From assembly GCA_005281725.1 (NCBI GenBank), contig SSBO01000012.1:10046080-10110079 (forward strand): a DNA stretch of 64,000 nt. Reading direction: 5' to 3'. The notes under the pieces were generated by a model, which saw only the letters and a list, made by a program, of their open reading frames with translations, searched no databases and had not been told where the DNA came from. How positions within the stretch are numbered: the stretch's first letter is position 1; each line of letters begins with the position of its first letter. This document shows positions 1 through 12,772 of the stretch, piece by piece. A program made the position numbers and the translations under genes. This DNA comes from Wuchereria bancrofti. Its lineage: Eukaryota; Nematoda; Chromadorea; Rhabditida; Onchocercidae.

Positions 1-3000
1 ATGGAAGATCACATTTGGCTGTTACCACTAATCGTTTTTCCTCCATATTAGGACAAGTAGAAGATACTAGAACTGAACATTTTTCATGACAAACCATACC
101 ACATCCCAAGCACCGATGAACTGGAAAAAAAGGTCTTTTTTACCTGTAAGTTTTTCATAGTTTTGAAAAAAAAAATGTTGGACTTCAAGAGTTAAAATTT
201 TTCAGAGTTAATGAAGTGCTGATAGCAAGTCAAAAAGAAAAGTGCAAAATCAAACCTGTACGTACTACAACACCTGGAACATTCTGGTGGCATACTGCAC
301 ATGCATCTCCAGGAGTGACTTGCTGCGTAATGAAATGATGACCCGAATTCCTAAAAATTTTGTACCATTTTAAATTATTTAAATAAATTTGTGCGCGATG
401 AATAAAGTTAAATATCTTATTTACAGTATTTGCTGAACACCAGAAAGTAAGTGTTGAATAATGTGTGGATCGACGGACAAATTCACTTTATGAAGTGGTA
501 CAGCTTTCAATTTCAAGACAATTCTTCAAGCTTTAGACACGATACAGCGATCCGTGCTTTGAAATGGTCATACAACGATCAATGGCTTATTTTAGCGGAT
601 TACGACGGTTTCGTAAAATATTGGCAACCAAATATGAACAATGTACACATGTATCAAGCGCATAAAGATGAAGCTATGCAATCGATCAGTTTTGCGCTTA
701 TAGATGTGACATTGGTGTGACACTGATTGTTTTACTACAAAGCAGCTATTTAAATCACATTGTGAGGGATAATTTAGTTTAAATGTGTAATTTGTCCCAG
801 AGTTCATTAATATGCGCTCATAATTCATGACAATAAATCATTTTCCTTTTTTTTTTGCCCAAAATAACAGATAATAAACTGAAAATTTCTGTATATCAAC
901 AAAGCATTAATAAAGTACTATTCTCCATCATCTCTATCAATTAAAATTAATAAAATCTGATCACTGTTACTTTCCGATGAAAAAAAAAAAAAAAAGCAAC
1001 AGAAAACTAGCAATAACATACGTGCTTGTTGTGCTATCCCTTAGCCGTGAAGAGCTTTGCTGTCGTGATATACCATGAAGTAAAAGCTTAACAGTTTCCT
1101 TCTTTTGAACAGCTCTTTGCACATAACGATGCCAAATACTTACAGCACTTGCATCCTCATCATTCTATGATAAGCCAAAATACAACTGTTGCATTTTTCA
1201 TATCAGTGAAACAGATTGCAGAAAAAAAAAAAACTTACACAAATTATAGTTTCAAGTTAAAATTTCTCTAAATATACTCATCCCTATACAATATTGATTG
1301 AATTTTATTATAGATGAAAATTATTAAATAGAGAAGACAGTAAAATGAATTAAGAAAAGTATCTAACTAACTCTATTATAGTTTATTGCATCTAAATCTT
1401 TTTAAAAACCAACCTGAAAACATGAAATTTGCGTTGCACGATCATTCGCAATTGCAATCAATGTATGCCATGAATCTAAGCCTTTCTCATCTTCATTAGT
1501 GAGAAGTGAACGTAATCGTGTAAACCTCTACATAAAAAGGAAAAAAATGTTAATGATTTTTTAAGGTTGATTCTTTTGTTATCCCAGAAATGCATTCTAA
1601 TCATTCCAAGTTTTTTTTTCTTTTATTCCTGACCACTCAATATAACAGAATTTTGATCCATACCTCAACTAAAGATGAAAATGAATCGAGAAGAAGGAAA
1701 TGTGTACAACGATAGTTTGCATCCAATAATCTCCTTGGCATGGAAACCGAAGCTCCAACATCAATCAACGATTCTTGATGCTCATCTTCACGTTGTTGCT
1801 GCTCCATCTCAGCTATTTCTACAATAATAACTACTTTTTTTTGTTTTTTGTAAAAATGAAAAATGATCAAGCGTTTAAAGAAATCTAAATAATCAGGAAT
1901 ATTTGCTAGCAGTTCGAATTTTTCAAATTCAGATCTCAAAAATACTCTAGAAAATTAGATAATCATGAAACAGTTATAAAATTTACCGATATCGTAAGGT
2001 GATCCATGTGCCAAATGATCTTCACAATAAAAAGGCCACAATGTTAAGCTAGCTACATTTGACTGTGGTCGTAAAACAGTGTGCATTTCAGCAATGTACA
2101 TAAAATTATCGAACAAACACGATCTGAAACAATATCTAGGAAGTAGTAGGAACAGCATTTGAAGTAACACATACTACACCTGAAAAAAAAATATATATAC
2201 CCAAGACGTTTCTCGTCAATGTATGTCCACAATGATGCAGTGCGCGGTTCTCCTACTGATAAGGTGAGCGAATCAAACTTAATCCGCTCTGCTTCCGAAT
2301 CATGCAAAAATGTACGAAAACATGCTGAGGTAGAATGATATGCAAGAAAACGAAGGTAGAAATCATTGAATTCGAATGCTGATGGATACTGTTCCCATGT
2401 CTAAAAAGTACATTTTCAATTTACTAAAATATTTTCAATTGATGCTAATAATTTGTTTTCATGATAAGAGTGATATGTCCTTTGAAGTTAGCAAAATTAT
2501 TATCAATTCAATGACATACCTGATGTACAGCATCCAAGAATAATAAAAACATTGGTGCAATGCCACTGCTTTGAGATGCAGCTGAATGATTATGACGATG
2601 AGAGAAACGATGTCCAAACGCAAGCCATTCTTTTTCTATCAGAACTCGAAATCCTTCGAATGTCCTATAGTATCTTATTTATTACTTTATATAAGATGAA
2701 GAAAATTGAAATCTAAAGCATTTTCGTCACACAAAAAAGAAACCTTTATAAACAGCTAATGACATGCCTGTAGTAAGGATCAAGAAGAAGTTCTGAAAGT
2801 GCTGTAAGTTGACAGGTAGCATCCCACCCATCTTCGATACATATAACTACAGTTGAAAGTTGTACATCAATCAGATCCACTATTGCACAAGCTAAATGCA
2901 ACAACGAAGATACCTGAAATTGTTATAAAATAGTTCTCAATTTCTGGACTTACAATTTCTTAACAATATTAAAATGCTTCGTGTACCATATGCAACCACA

Positions 3001-6000
3001 GAGAATCGTCGATTTGCTTTAGGAAGGTCAGCGATGGATCGTCATATAACGGCCAGCTTGGACATGCTGCACGCAAGAATTTTTTGAAGGCTATCTTCAC
3101 ATTATGCGCAGATGGATAATTTATAGGGATGAATTCACATCTTTTGTCTAGCTTTAGCATCTAAAAGCGTCCAAATGGGTAAAACAAGATTTAAATTCGA
3201 GATCAACAGAAATGCATTCCAATTGATAACTAAGTAAACTTTAATTCTGATTGGAAAGGTACAGATATATGTTACAAGTAACCTTAGCTTGACTTCTATC
3301 TCCTAAAACGTATAATGCCTTCCTTGTGAGACTGATCAGTGGTTTCGCAGTTTGTCCTCGTCCCAAATTTATATGTCGTGGCTGGATACTGCTATCTACA
3401 TAACCAACAAAACGATCACCATTTGTGGCTAAAATTTCTGCTGAATTATATAACCTACAAGAAAAGAAGGAATTTACGACGAAAAGTATATTTTGTCCGA
3501 AAAACAGCAAAAATAAGTGGATCGATAAGTCTCACACTTTATTCCAGATCTTCCTCCACTACTACGGACGAAATTTGCTGCATGCCGAGCAATGTCCGTT
3601 TGTGATTTACGATATAAATCAGGCGTGCCAGAATTTAGTGATAAACCGTCAGCCGTAATCATGGAATAAAGTGATAACAATGATTCCACTGACTCAGACA
3701 TCAAAGAATGACCATCTGCATTTGCCATCCTCGGTGAAAGTGCGGCAAACATAGAAACGTATCTTTCCTAAAATTAATTTAATAAAAGTAACATATAGTT
3801 GAGGTACTTAAATTGTTTTTTAAAAGCGCAATGAGCTAATAATATCTTTGAAATTTATAAGTAACTGAAAAAGATATTCCAAAAAAATTGAAAGTTTATT
3901 AACAAAAAAAGTAAACCATAAGTGTACCTGTAATTCAACACTGTTTGGAGGAGCCATATCACGTGAATTGAGCGACATATAGGAACCGCTATAACCCATG
4001 TTTTGGTTATCACTGCTACCGAGGAAATTTGCTTGCTTTCTTAACCGACTGACTACTGTTTGCGCAGCGAAGCCTGCGCCACGTACAAGTAACGCACCGT
4101 TATCACTTTTCCATATAATCACTGGAAAACGACCATGTCGGAATCCTTTTCCGATTTTCGCAAAACTATCATCAAGTGTATTTGCAGGTACCACTACAAT
4201 ATTCGGGTAACTGAAAATAAAAGAAGAGCAGAAAATTTCGCTTTTAAAAATTATTGACGGATCCGAAAACAACAACTGAAAAACCTATCAGCATTTTAAC
4301 CATTCTTGACTCTGAACGTTTCATGCACGTAAAATAGACAGAGATTAGATATTTAAAACAACATCATAAGCTTGCTTCCAGTACGTCTGATATATGATCC
4401 GAAAGTTAATATAATTAGAAAAAGTTGTAAAACCTTTTTGTCAGTTCATAACGACGATTTGCATTCGCTAATCGAAAGGAGCCATGGTTCAAACCCAAAC
4501 GGTCGTAATCAACCAAATAATGACGATGTAATCCACTTGTAGTTGGATCAACCATCTCTCCTAACCATTATTCGAAATGATTAACGGAAACTTGAAAAAA
4601 GAATTACTGTTTTACAAAATGCTCAAACCCTAAACCAAAGCTCGGAAAAAAAGTGAAATTTTCATATGAACAAACTTACCAGATAAATCTAAATAGTCAT
4701 TTTTCGACGAACGAGGTGATGTACCAGGTGATAAGACATTGAGTGTGCCCGCATCACCGTTTTTCGGAAATGGTGGCAATGTTTTAGGAGGAGCCCGGAA
4801 ACGTTTTCTTTCTTTCAATGGATTTCGCATTAAGGCCTTCTTTAATTCCCTGAGAGCAAATTTTATGCAAATGTCTAAGTTTTAAAGAAAATAAAAAAAA
4901 TAATCTTTATCATTCAATTAAATCACCAGGGAAAGAATTGGAACTATAAAGATAGGTATGAGTAAACACAAAAATTTAGGGATAATATCATAGAAAATTC
5001 TGAGACTAGCTACATAAATAATACAATGTAATTAAGTGTATTCAAATTAAACTAAAGTTCAGTAAAATGCATTACTTCATCGTTCCATATTTGTGTTTCG
5101 ATGTAATACCACCCAAAGTTGATGAAAGTACTGATGAAGCAGCTGAATAAGCAAACAACGTATGTGGTAAAACAGATACCCATCGTAAACTACTCAAAGC
5201 TTCCATGAATTCTTCTGCCTTCTCACTCGGTACTTCTTCATCAAACGCAAATTTGATGAGCTATAAATAGTCAACAAAGTGTATAAATACGAAGTCAACA
5301 AGTTTTAATAGTGAAAATATAAGTGAGAATAAGGAAAATTAAACAACTAGAGGCATAAATAAACAAAAAAGTAAACAACACGAAAAATAAAACAATGACA
5401 AGACGAAATAACTTCAATAATTAATAATTTACTTGAAAACCCGAACTTCGTATCTGGAAGGCATCATGTAACTGATGTGCCACACGTACGGGAATACCCT
5501 CAAGCTGAGAACTTTGCGATGAAGCATCACCAATCGGTTTCTCCTTTGTTATTGACATAACTGTCACTGAACGCACAACCACTTGCTCACATACTGCAAT
5601 TACCACTTTCACTTTCAAATTTTATTCTTGTAGAAAGTGTTAAAAAAAATTTAAACAAAAATCCTTATGCAATTTAATCCATGTCAAGCAAATGAAACAA
5701 TGCAAAAACGTACGGAATAAATCGCAAGGCTGTCCTTTGAATACAACTCGATAATTGGTTAGGAAAATAGCTCCTTCTGCTGGAAGAAGGCTTTGTGGTG
5801 TTTCACCACACGTTGTGCTCGTTACACGCCCATCCGCTAACAAAAATACTCGCAGTCCACCAGCAACAATACGTTCAGATGGTAGTAAAAGTGCTGGTTG
5901 TAGTAATTTCGGCTGTAAATCAATTTAATAAATGGATATAAATTAAACGAAGGAAATCAATAGGAATATCAGAATTGAATAAAAATGGATCATTTGGAAG

Positions 6001-9000
6001 GTTCGTGATAGCAAGCTATCTCATTTAATCAAATTGCTTATTGATTAGTTTCACACGAATCGTTGGAAATTATTTCAAGAAAACTGAAATTCCAACCTTA
6101 TGTAAAGGTGAAAGACGTCTACTTTCAGTATAAACTTGTTCCAGATTATCGATGTGCAATGCAACAAAACCTGGTATTTCTCTACAAAGACTTTCAATTT
6201 GAGGTTGCTCCAAACCAGCTGATGAACAAATACGATCGATAAGTCTGTAAAGTGTAAAAATAATAAAATCCAGTACAGAATCAATAATAACTATTCCAAC
6301 ATTAAAGTTGAAGAGGATTAACCTGCTAATCCACCGGACAGTAGAATTTCCTAAATCTGTTGAATCGGCTTCAACAAAACCACTTTCCACTTCACTTTCA
6401 CTTACGGACAACTCAGTTTCTTCATCAAAATCATGTTTTCTACCATTTCGATCACTTCGCTTTTCCAATTCACGTACATTAACACGACGCAGCTTTGAGA
6501 CATCGAGTGGTATTCGCATGTATACCATCAGATTGATGTAATGTTTAGCCTATAACACAGAATTCGTAAAAATATAATAAAATATAAACACATCCAACTG
6601 AGAAATGCATAAAAATTCGCCTCTAAAATAAAGAAAATGCTGAAATAAATTTGACAAACTCAATCTACAACATTTAATTCATAAAATCTCAATGAAACAA
6701 ATGAGTATACTTGTCCATAAACAATTGAATTTTCTTCTGTTGCACGCTTCTCGATTTCATCATCCCGAACATTCGACATGCTTGCCAGCTGATCACTCAC
6801 TAAATCCATTCCGGAAGGTTTTTCCATCAAGTTCCATGTATCCGTAACGTTCTACAATTTATGCTTAAATATCAGGCCATTTCTCCCTGCTTTCTTCATA
6901 TATTGAATTAAAACTTCAGGCTTTTTTCTTGCTCCTACACTTTTCTGGTGCTTCGCCTGTTAAAAGATCAAGTTTATGAATATAACCAAAGATTTTTTCA
7001 TCAGCAAATATAATTTCAACAGTTAATTTTTTAGATTTGAATAAAGAAGTAAAAATATTTTATCCGGATAAATACATGCTTCTTTCAGTGGAAATGGACA
7101 ATCCGATTCTTCCTTTGTTGGTAAATAAAGCCGTCTAATTTGTCGATGAACATCATGGAAGAATGCTGCTTCCCAAAACTGCTGATTATCCCATACTGCA
7201 TGTTCTTGAATACAAGTATATGCAAACTGATGTACGCCAGCAGTCAAGCGCTATAAAAATTTTTTTTCTTTTTATATTATGTCTACAACAAATACGAAAA
7301 AAAAAATTCTCACCAAATAAAGAAGCAAAAAGAAATCCAAAAAATTAAATTCGTTAATTTGAAATGATGGTTTACCCTGCAATAAATGTTGGAGAGATAT
7401 AGCATTGCATAAGCAATTCCGTGTTCATCCTCTCGAGATTCTTGCTGAAAAAATTTCGATACATAATATGCCCAATTAATATATTGAGAGTTTATTAATC
7501 TCGACTAATCTATTCAGTCTAGTTTAATTACAAATTAAATCATTTCCCATCTTCGATTCCATAAAACATAGTCCACAGCTTTTTTCGAACGCCTGATCAA
7601 AATTGTAACCCATCACTCATTTTACATAGATTTATTTTGCAAAAATATGTACATTAAGAGCGCAATTCATTAATCGCACAATTAATTCAAACTGCTGTGG
7701 GAATAGCGTTGCACGGTTGATAGGGACAAGATTTTTCCACAGTAACTGACAAAATGCTACACGAGCATTAACACTTCGCATTGATAACTCTACTGCACAC
7801 ATTATCTACAATCAGATACATGTCATTCATTTAATAGTAATATAAAATACCGTTCTTCCCAACTACTTCGCAAAACATATCTTCAAAATATCGATTTTAG
7901 AAAGAAATTCCTGGAAAGAGAAACAAAATTATGACCTTCCTAGCATCCGATAATTTGAAATCAAATATATGATGTAAACAGCTGCTAAGAACTTGTAAAC
8001 GTCTGGATACTGCTCCCATACGTTCCTCTCTAGCAATAATCCAGGGCGTAGCTTGAACACGACGTGGACATAATACAGGTGCTACGTTATTTGAAGTTGT
8101 TTTCAGCTTACGTTTGATTGACTGTGATACCTAGAATAATAGATGAATATATGCAGAAAAAAAAAATGATTCTAAACAAGGAAAATTTAGTCAGGCCAAA
8201 TGATTAAGCATTTGATCAGCATGAATTCTATTTCAAATTAAAACCCTGATAAACATTCTGATTGTGAGAAAACATTTAAATAATGCTAACCAAATCATTA
8301 TTAAGAAGACGTAATTTTGTAGATGAAAATGGAACTGTAAATCGTTGCTGAGTTACAAATGGAGTGACTGAAAACGGAATTTCTTGCCTTTCCTGAAAAA
8401 AATTAATGAAAAATGTAATGCGCAAAAAAAAAAAAATGCTTAAACGTAAGTACATAAGTAATGCACCGAAAACCATGAATATTAGAAAGGGCAATAAGTG
8501 GGATTACATGAAGGAAAAAAAAATACATTCTCAAGTAATTTCTCAGCAATCTCAATGATGTTTTCTATACTGGTTGTTCGCGAAGCTAATTGATCATTTG
8601 ATTGTTCGCTAATCTGAGCAACAAGCTGCAAAATTAATAACATATTTTATATGATGCCGTGTAAATTCCAAATTTACTTCAGAACAACGCATCTAATTCC
8701 AAATTCCATTTCTTTACGATACGCTGTTCATGAAAATTTTTACATATTACAAAATAACTCACTTCGTCGAATAAGTCGCAAATTCGAAAAGGTAACCCGC
8801 GTTCGGATATGAAAGACTGAAAAAGCAGGCTATCAAGAAAAGCACGAATAAGTGGACAGGAAGAAAATTGTCGTAAACCCAAAAATGCAGATTTGTGAAA
8901 GACGATTAATGGCGGCGTATAAACACGAATAACTTCCAAGCAGCACCGATATCCCACTAACAGATCCGCAAAGAAACGAAGAAAACATGCTCGAATTCTT

Positions 9001-11426
9001 TTATCCTAAAATACTGCAAAATCAATCTAGCTGAATAAAAAAGACAACACAAATTAAAATGAGCAAAATAAAAAAAGTAGTTGACCTGTACTTCATAAGC
9101 AGGAAATGGTGGTTGTCCAACTTTCCATGCATAATCTGCGGTAGCTAGACCGGGAAATAGTACCTATAATCCATAGCATCTATGAATCCATAGCATTCTT
9201 ATAAATGTTTATAACTATCACGTTGGCTTTCTTTTTTTCTTTTTTGATTTCATATTTATTTTTCGAAAAATATGCAAACCATTTGCAATGAGGAAGTGAG
9301 TTGCTGATGAAATGGTTGAGGAATAATAGGTATTGTTATTGAAGGGGGCACGTAAACAGCACCAACATCTAGATCCACTACAACTGCATCTAAATCAGTA
9401 CACCGTATACGAACAGTATTTAGCACACCCATGATGTATGGAGTTGGGCTTTCTAGATATTCAATGAGTAATTCAGGCAATACAGGAACATAAGTATGCC
9501 TGAAATTGTATAATAAATGTAACAAAATAATGCAAAACTGTTATTCACAAACTCGATAATTATCTTTTGAACAATTTGCTTGAGTAATAGAACTGTTGTC
9601 TTTATATTCAAGCAATTAAAATACAAAACGGAGCTAATTTTTTTTCACGATTACGGTTAAGCACAATATGGAGTTAACTCACGGATAATCAAAAGGATAC
9701 AGTAGCGAACGCAAAGCGTAGCAACTATCAGCAAGCAGAGAAAGCGAACTGGATCGAAACAATATCTTATAATCAGTCATGACAGCACAAAGCAACGTTA
9801 GAATATTATGGATTGTTCCTAAATCAGAAATTGTTATTATTATTCAAAATTATAATACAATATGTATTAATCAAAGATCATAAATATCTCTTTTCTCCAT
9901 AATTCCTTTCAAAATATTGCCAAATTAAATCAAACAAACCTAATTGCTGCAGAAATAGCGTCACTTTGTCAGATGTGACAGGTATAGTTGGCGATTTGGG
10001 AGCCCGTACGGAAAGTCGATCACTCCCTAAGCAAAATGATACCGCTGGCATACCCGGCGTCAGATAAACCTGAGAGAGCAGTGTTGAAATCATCAATTCG
10101 GCTTTATCTTCCGCTTCCAATAAAGCCAAGAGGATCTGATTTAAGCAGTTCTGAAACATATTATTAAATGATCTAAAAATTCGGAAGCTGATCACAATAA
10201 CCTGTCCAATTAAATTATTAAAACATTTCGGAAATATACGAGTTCAATTTCTTATAATTGAAAGAAAAAAAAATAAGGCATTACTCTGAATAAATCGAAG
10301 AAAGGGAAACGCGATAATATCACTATAACTTTCGGTTTGAACAGGCTTGGTCCTTCATCAGATCTCGTATCATCTACCTCTTCGATACCATCTCCACAAG
10401 GTTCATAAACCTAAAAAGATGATTTTTTTTTTGACTTCTTTTTTTTTAATATAAAGACTTTTATGTTCCGATCAAAACCATCTACCACAAAACTTGATTA
10501 ATATGATAAAAAACAATAATCTATTTGGGTGGTATCCAAACACTGACAGGCATATGTCACAAGAACTCCAAATAAGCTGAACACTTAATTTATAGCATTA
10601 ACTTATAGTAAATAAAATAACTACTAATTTATAGTAAATAAAATAACTACTAACAGCTTAACTTACCGGTGAATAATACAGCATCTTCCCAAGAAATGAT
10701 TACTATGGAAGGTTACTAACACCCTAAATTCATTCCATAACAAAAATCAGGATAAAAATAAATGAAAGTGGAAAAATTGAAAATATAACCTGTAGACAGC
10801 AAGCGTATTGCCTAGCACCCATAATATCCGTCAATGTGTTTGCGAAGAAGCAAACAGGACGCGTTTCCGCTGAAAGAGCCCAACCTTGTGGCTGAGAAAA
10901 CTGAAATCCGACATTATTTGAAATCATAATCTCTAATTAAACTAACTTAAATCTAAAATAATTAACTAATGAAAAGTCCTCCTCTCTTCTATCCTCTTTA
11001 CTTCCTAACAGGAAGAGAAATATATGGAGTCCATTATAATCCAGAATGATCCGATTTCCGAATAAAAATTCACAACATACCACTTCAAGGCTTGGTGATA
11101 GTGATATATCTGACCAATCATATTTTGGGAAGCGCTGTACAATATTCCCAACACTGCTCCCGTGTCCTAAAAATAGCAGTTCTAGCAACGTAGAATTTTT
11201 TTTTTTAATTTTTTTTTTCGGAAAAAATCATAACATTTTTCTAGATAAAATACAAGAGATCTTAAGTCTTAAGCTAACGCTGTAATTTAAATCTTTAAAA
11301 TAATTACAGATGAGTAGAACCAATGATATACAATTAGTAATGAAACTAACGAATTTGAGTTTCATCAAATTCGATGATGACAACGTAATCTATAAGACGG
11401 GTACTTGTTCCTTCATATTCCGGCAT
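1..11426 (-). CDS. mtm-5: MTM-5/SBF (MTMR5/13-type) DENN-GRAM-pseudomyotubularin-C1 protein, 3' partial
   Basis: Orthologue of SET-binding factor, a catalytically dead myotubularin that pairs with active MTMR phosphatases and has a DENN (Rab exchange) module. Exons in transcript order: 11426-11351, 11166-11081, 10900-10790, 10410-10285, 10150-9940, 9818-9683, 9499-9280, 9163-9086, 9005-8763, 8625-8527, 8392-8291, 8130-7936, 7805-7653, 7444-7376, 7250-7080, 6851-6711, 6549-6323, 6244-6097, 5912-5714, 5593-5433, 5260-5076, 4849-4680, 4560-4434, 4210-3928, 3767-3538, 3454-3283, 3160-2987, 2913-2768, 2664-2520, 2400-2201, 2123-1987, 1818-1664, 1527-1414, 1164-1022, 350-256, 120-<1. Phases agree throughout, giving about 1,849 residues. 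DENN covers roughly 1-430 (starts [20 protein letters not shown]; then [20 protein letters not shown]). GRAM is about 865-985 and myotubularin-like about 1102-1640. The P-loop reads CIEDGWDAT (Cys ~1456) without the catalytic Arg. C1 is about 1780-1830 ([23 protein letters not shown]). A C-terminal PH domain is expected beyond the edge. The start could lie 22 codons upstream in frame. A small extra exon may lie within 6956-6915. Confidence 0.93.
475..790 (+). pseudogene. Decayed WDR33 (pfs-2-like) fragment in an mtm-5 intron
   Basis: The intron between the last two mtm-5 exons seen (351-1021) holds antisense sequence whose translation matches one and a half WD repeats of the cleavage/polyadenylation factor WDR33. 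Visible blocks are [15 protein letters not shown] and [18 protein letters not shown] (family: VKYWQSNMNNVKMFQAHK). The frame stops at TGA 718-720. Shifting frame at about 714 gives CDTDCFTT...SHCEG, weakly matching the family's CSDDGTVRIWDF...CHEE, so the homology runs past a frameshift. No complete WD propeller, no convincing start and no splice sites that would make a gene are visible. It is best read as a truncated duplicate or a retrocopy remnant. Confidence 0.75.
2768..2913 (-). other. mtm-5: mtm-5 exon carrying the dead P-loop, followed by a GC-AG intron
   Basis: The exon encodes the degenerate active-site segment [15 protein letters not shown] and ends LLLDPYYR. Family members continue TFEGF, and the next exon (2664-2520) supplies exactly G-ACA-TTC-GAA-GGA, so the junction must be after TACTACAG. 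The intron then starts GCATGT, not GT. Both phase and protein similarity fix this as a GC donor. Confidence 0.8.
7080..7250 (-). other. mtm-5: mtm-5 exon with probable GC donor
   Basis: This exon begins after TTTATAG, encodes 57 codons ([12 protein letters not shown]... to CPFPLKE) and stays open into intron sequence until a TAA. No usable GT donor fits the next exon's frame. A GC donor (GAA|GCATGT) does, because the following exon 6851-6711 starts in phase 0. The alternative GT three bases further on would leave phase 1. A small in-frame exon may lie between (right edge 6956, after TTTTAACAG, left edge 6939 or 6915), encoding a short KHQKS segment. The splicing here is inferred. Confidence 0.5.
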
Positions 11427-12758
11427 TACAGTGAGTCCAGGCAGCACACTGATCTTGGATAGAATTATTGAATGTTTCCAGAAAAACATAATCAATTGGA
11501 TTTTTTTTTAAAATTTGTACAGCAAATATCTCTGTGATTTACAAAACTTAGAGATTATAAGAGAAAATTTTCTGCTGCGTAGAGATAAAAAATGAAACTA
11601 CAAAACCGAACAATAATCTTAGCAATAATTTAAAAAAAAAGAAAAAATAAACATACTTCGAAGCAAAAATTTAACGTCGAAATTTTTGACATTTCATGTT
11701 GAAGTTTGTAATTTGCTGAATGATGTCATAAAATTCCAATTTAGCAATTAGCTAGGAGAAAAGTCAATTTGAAACAATGTCCATTATACAGCTCTATTTA
11801 TTAATCATACTCTTACATTTACATACTTTTTAGACTATTCCCATTATTTTTTAATTCCTCTAATTTATTTACTCTTTAATTAAAAGTAGGTTTTTTTTTC
11901 TTTAAGAAAAAACCTGTTTTTAAATCTCATGCATATCCTATATTGCATCATCCTCAATTTAACACATTTATGTCTTTTCAATTTCTATGTTTAACTGGAA
12001 TAATAAAAAAGTTATATCACCTAAATGCCAAAAAGAAAAACAAGAAATTTTGAACATCGGAAACCGAAAAGAGTGGAATTCCGCATCAATGGTAAAAGAT
12101 AGTGTCGGGCAGCTGTTATAGATTGGTGGTTGTTTTAATATTTTCAAGACGCATGCTAAATTTGCTGAGGAAGGAGAGGTGAGGGATGAGTGAATTGCGA
12201 GGGTATTAGAGATTTAAAGGAGGATTAGAGATGGGTGAAATTCCGATATATAATAATTATGGTACTGAGAAAGAGATTAATAAGATTTTTAGAGAGCATA
12301 CAGACAAGAGATTGAAAAAGAAAATTTCAATAGAGAATACTGAGAGAAATGAGTGTCATTTAGAAAATTTGTTATACAATTGATAAAGTTATTTGTTAAA
12401 ATTTATTAAAATGATATAGTATATTAAGAATAAGTGATCAAATAAAGCTTAAATTTTAATTGTATTAATCTAAAATCAAAATTTCAACTGTTTTTCCATA
12501 CCTTTCATAGTATCTATGATTTGTTGGCTCATTCTGTCTATTTATATGAAAAATTTAGATGGATTAAAATTGGTTAAAACTTGATATATTAATTTGGATT
12601 TGTTCTTTTATAAAATGTTTTTACTATCATTATCATTTAATTAGTTCGTGTTTCTAAAGATTGCTAAGATAGACAAAAATAATGCATACATTGAAATGAA
12701 ATTATGGAGCAAAAATAGAACAGAAATCCATTTTCCCCATTTGAATTTTTCATTTTCA
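11427..12758. promoter_or_regulatory. Head-to-head intergenic region (mtm-5 / EOGT)
   Basis: This is 1.3 kb between two divergent genes and presumably holds both promoters. It includes an imperfect hairpin at 11888-11914 (AGG-T-run-CTT facing AAG-A-run-CCT) and a purine-rich, comparatively G-rich stretch at about 12165-12250 that contrasts with the surrounding AT-rich DNA. No open frame of note and no recognisable core-promoter motif stands out. Confidence 0.5.
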
Positions 12759-12759
12759 G
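12751..12759 (+). promoter_or_regulatory. Possible spliced-leader acceptor of EOGT
   Basis: CATTTTCAG ends 13 bases before the EOGT start codon at 12773. There is no upstream coding exon to join, so it fits a trans-splice acceptor. The position and consensus are seen; trans-splicing is inferred. Confidence 0.45.
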
Positions 12760-12772
12760 AACATAAAATGCA

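Noticed and set aside
3339..3658. Plus-strand frames over 3.3-3.7 kb
   Set aside because: They are shadows of the myotubularin exons of mtm-5 on the minus strand.
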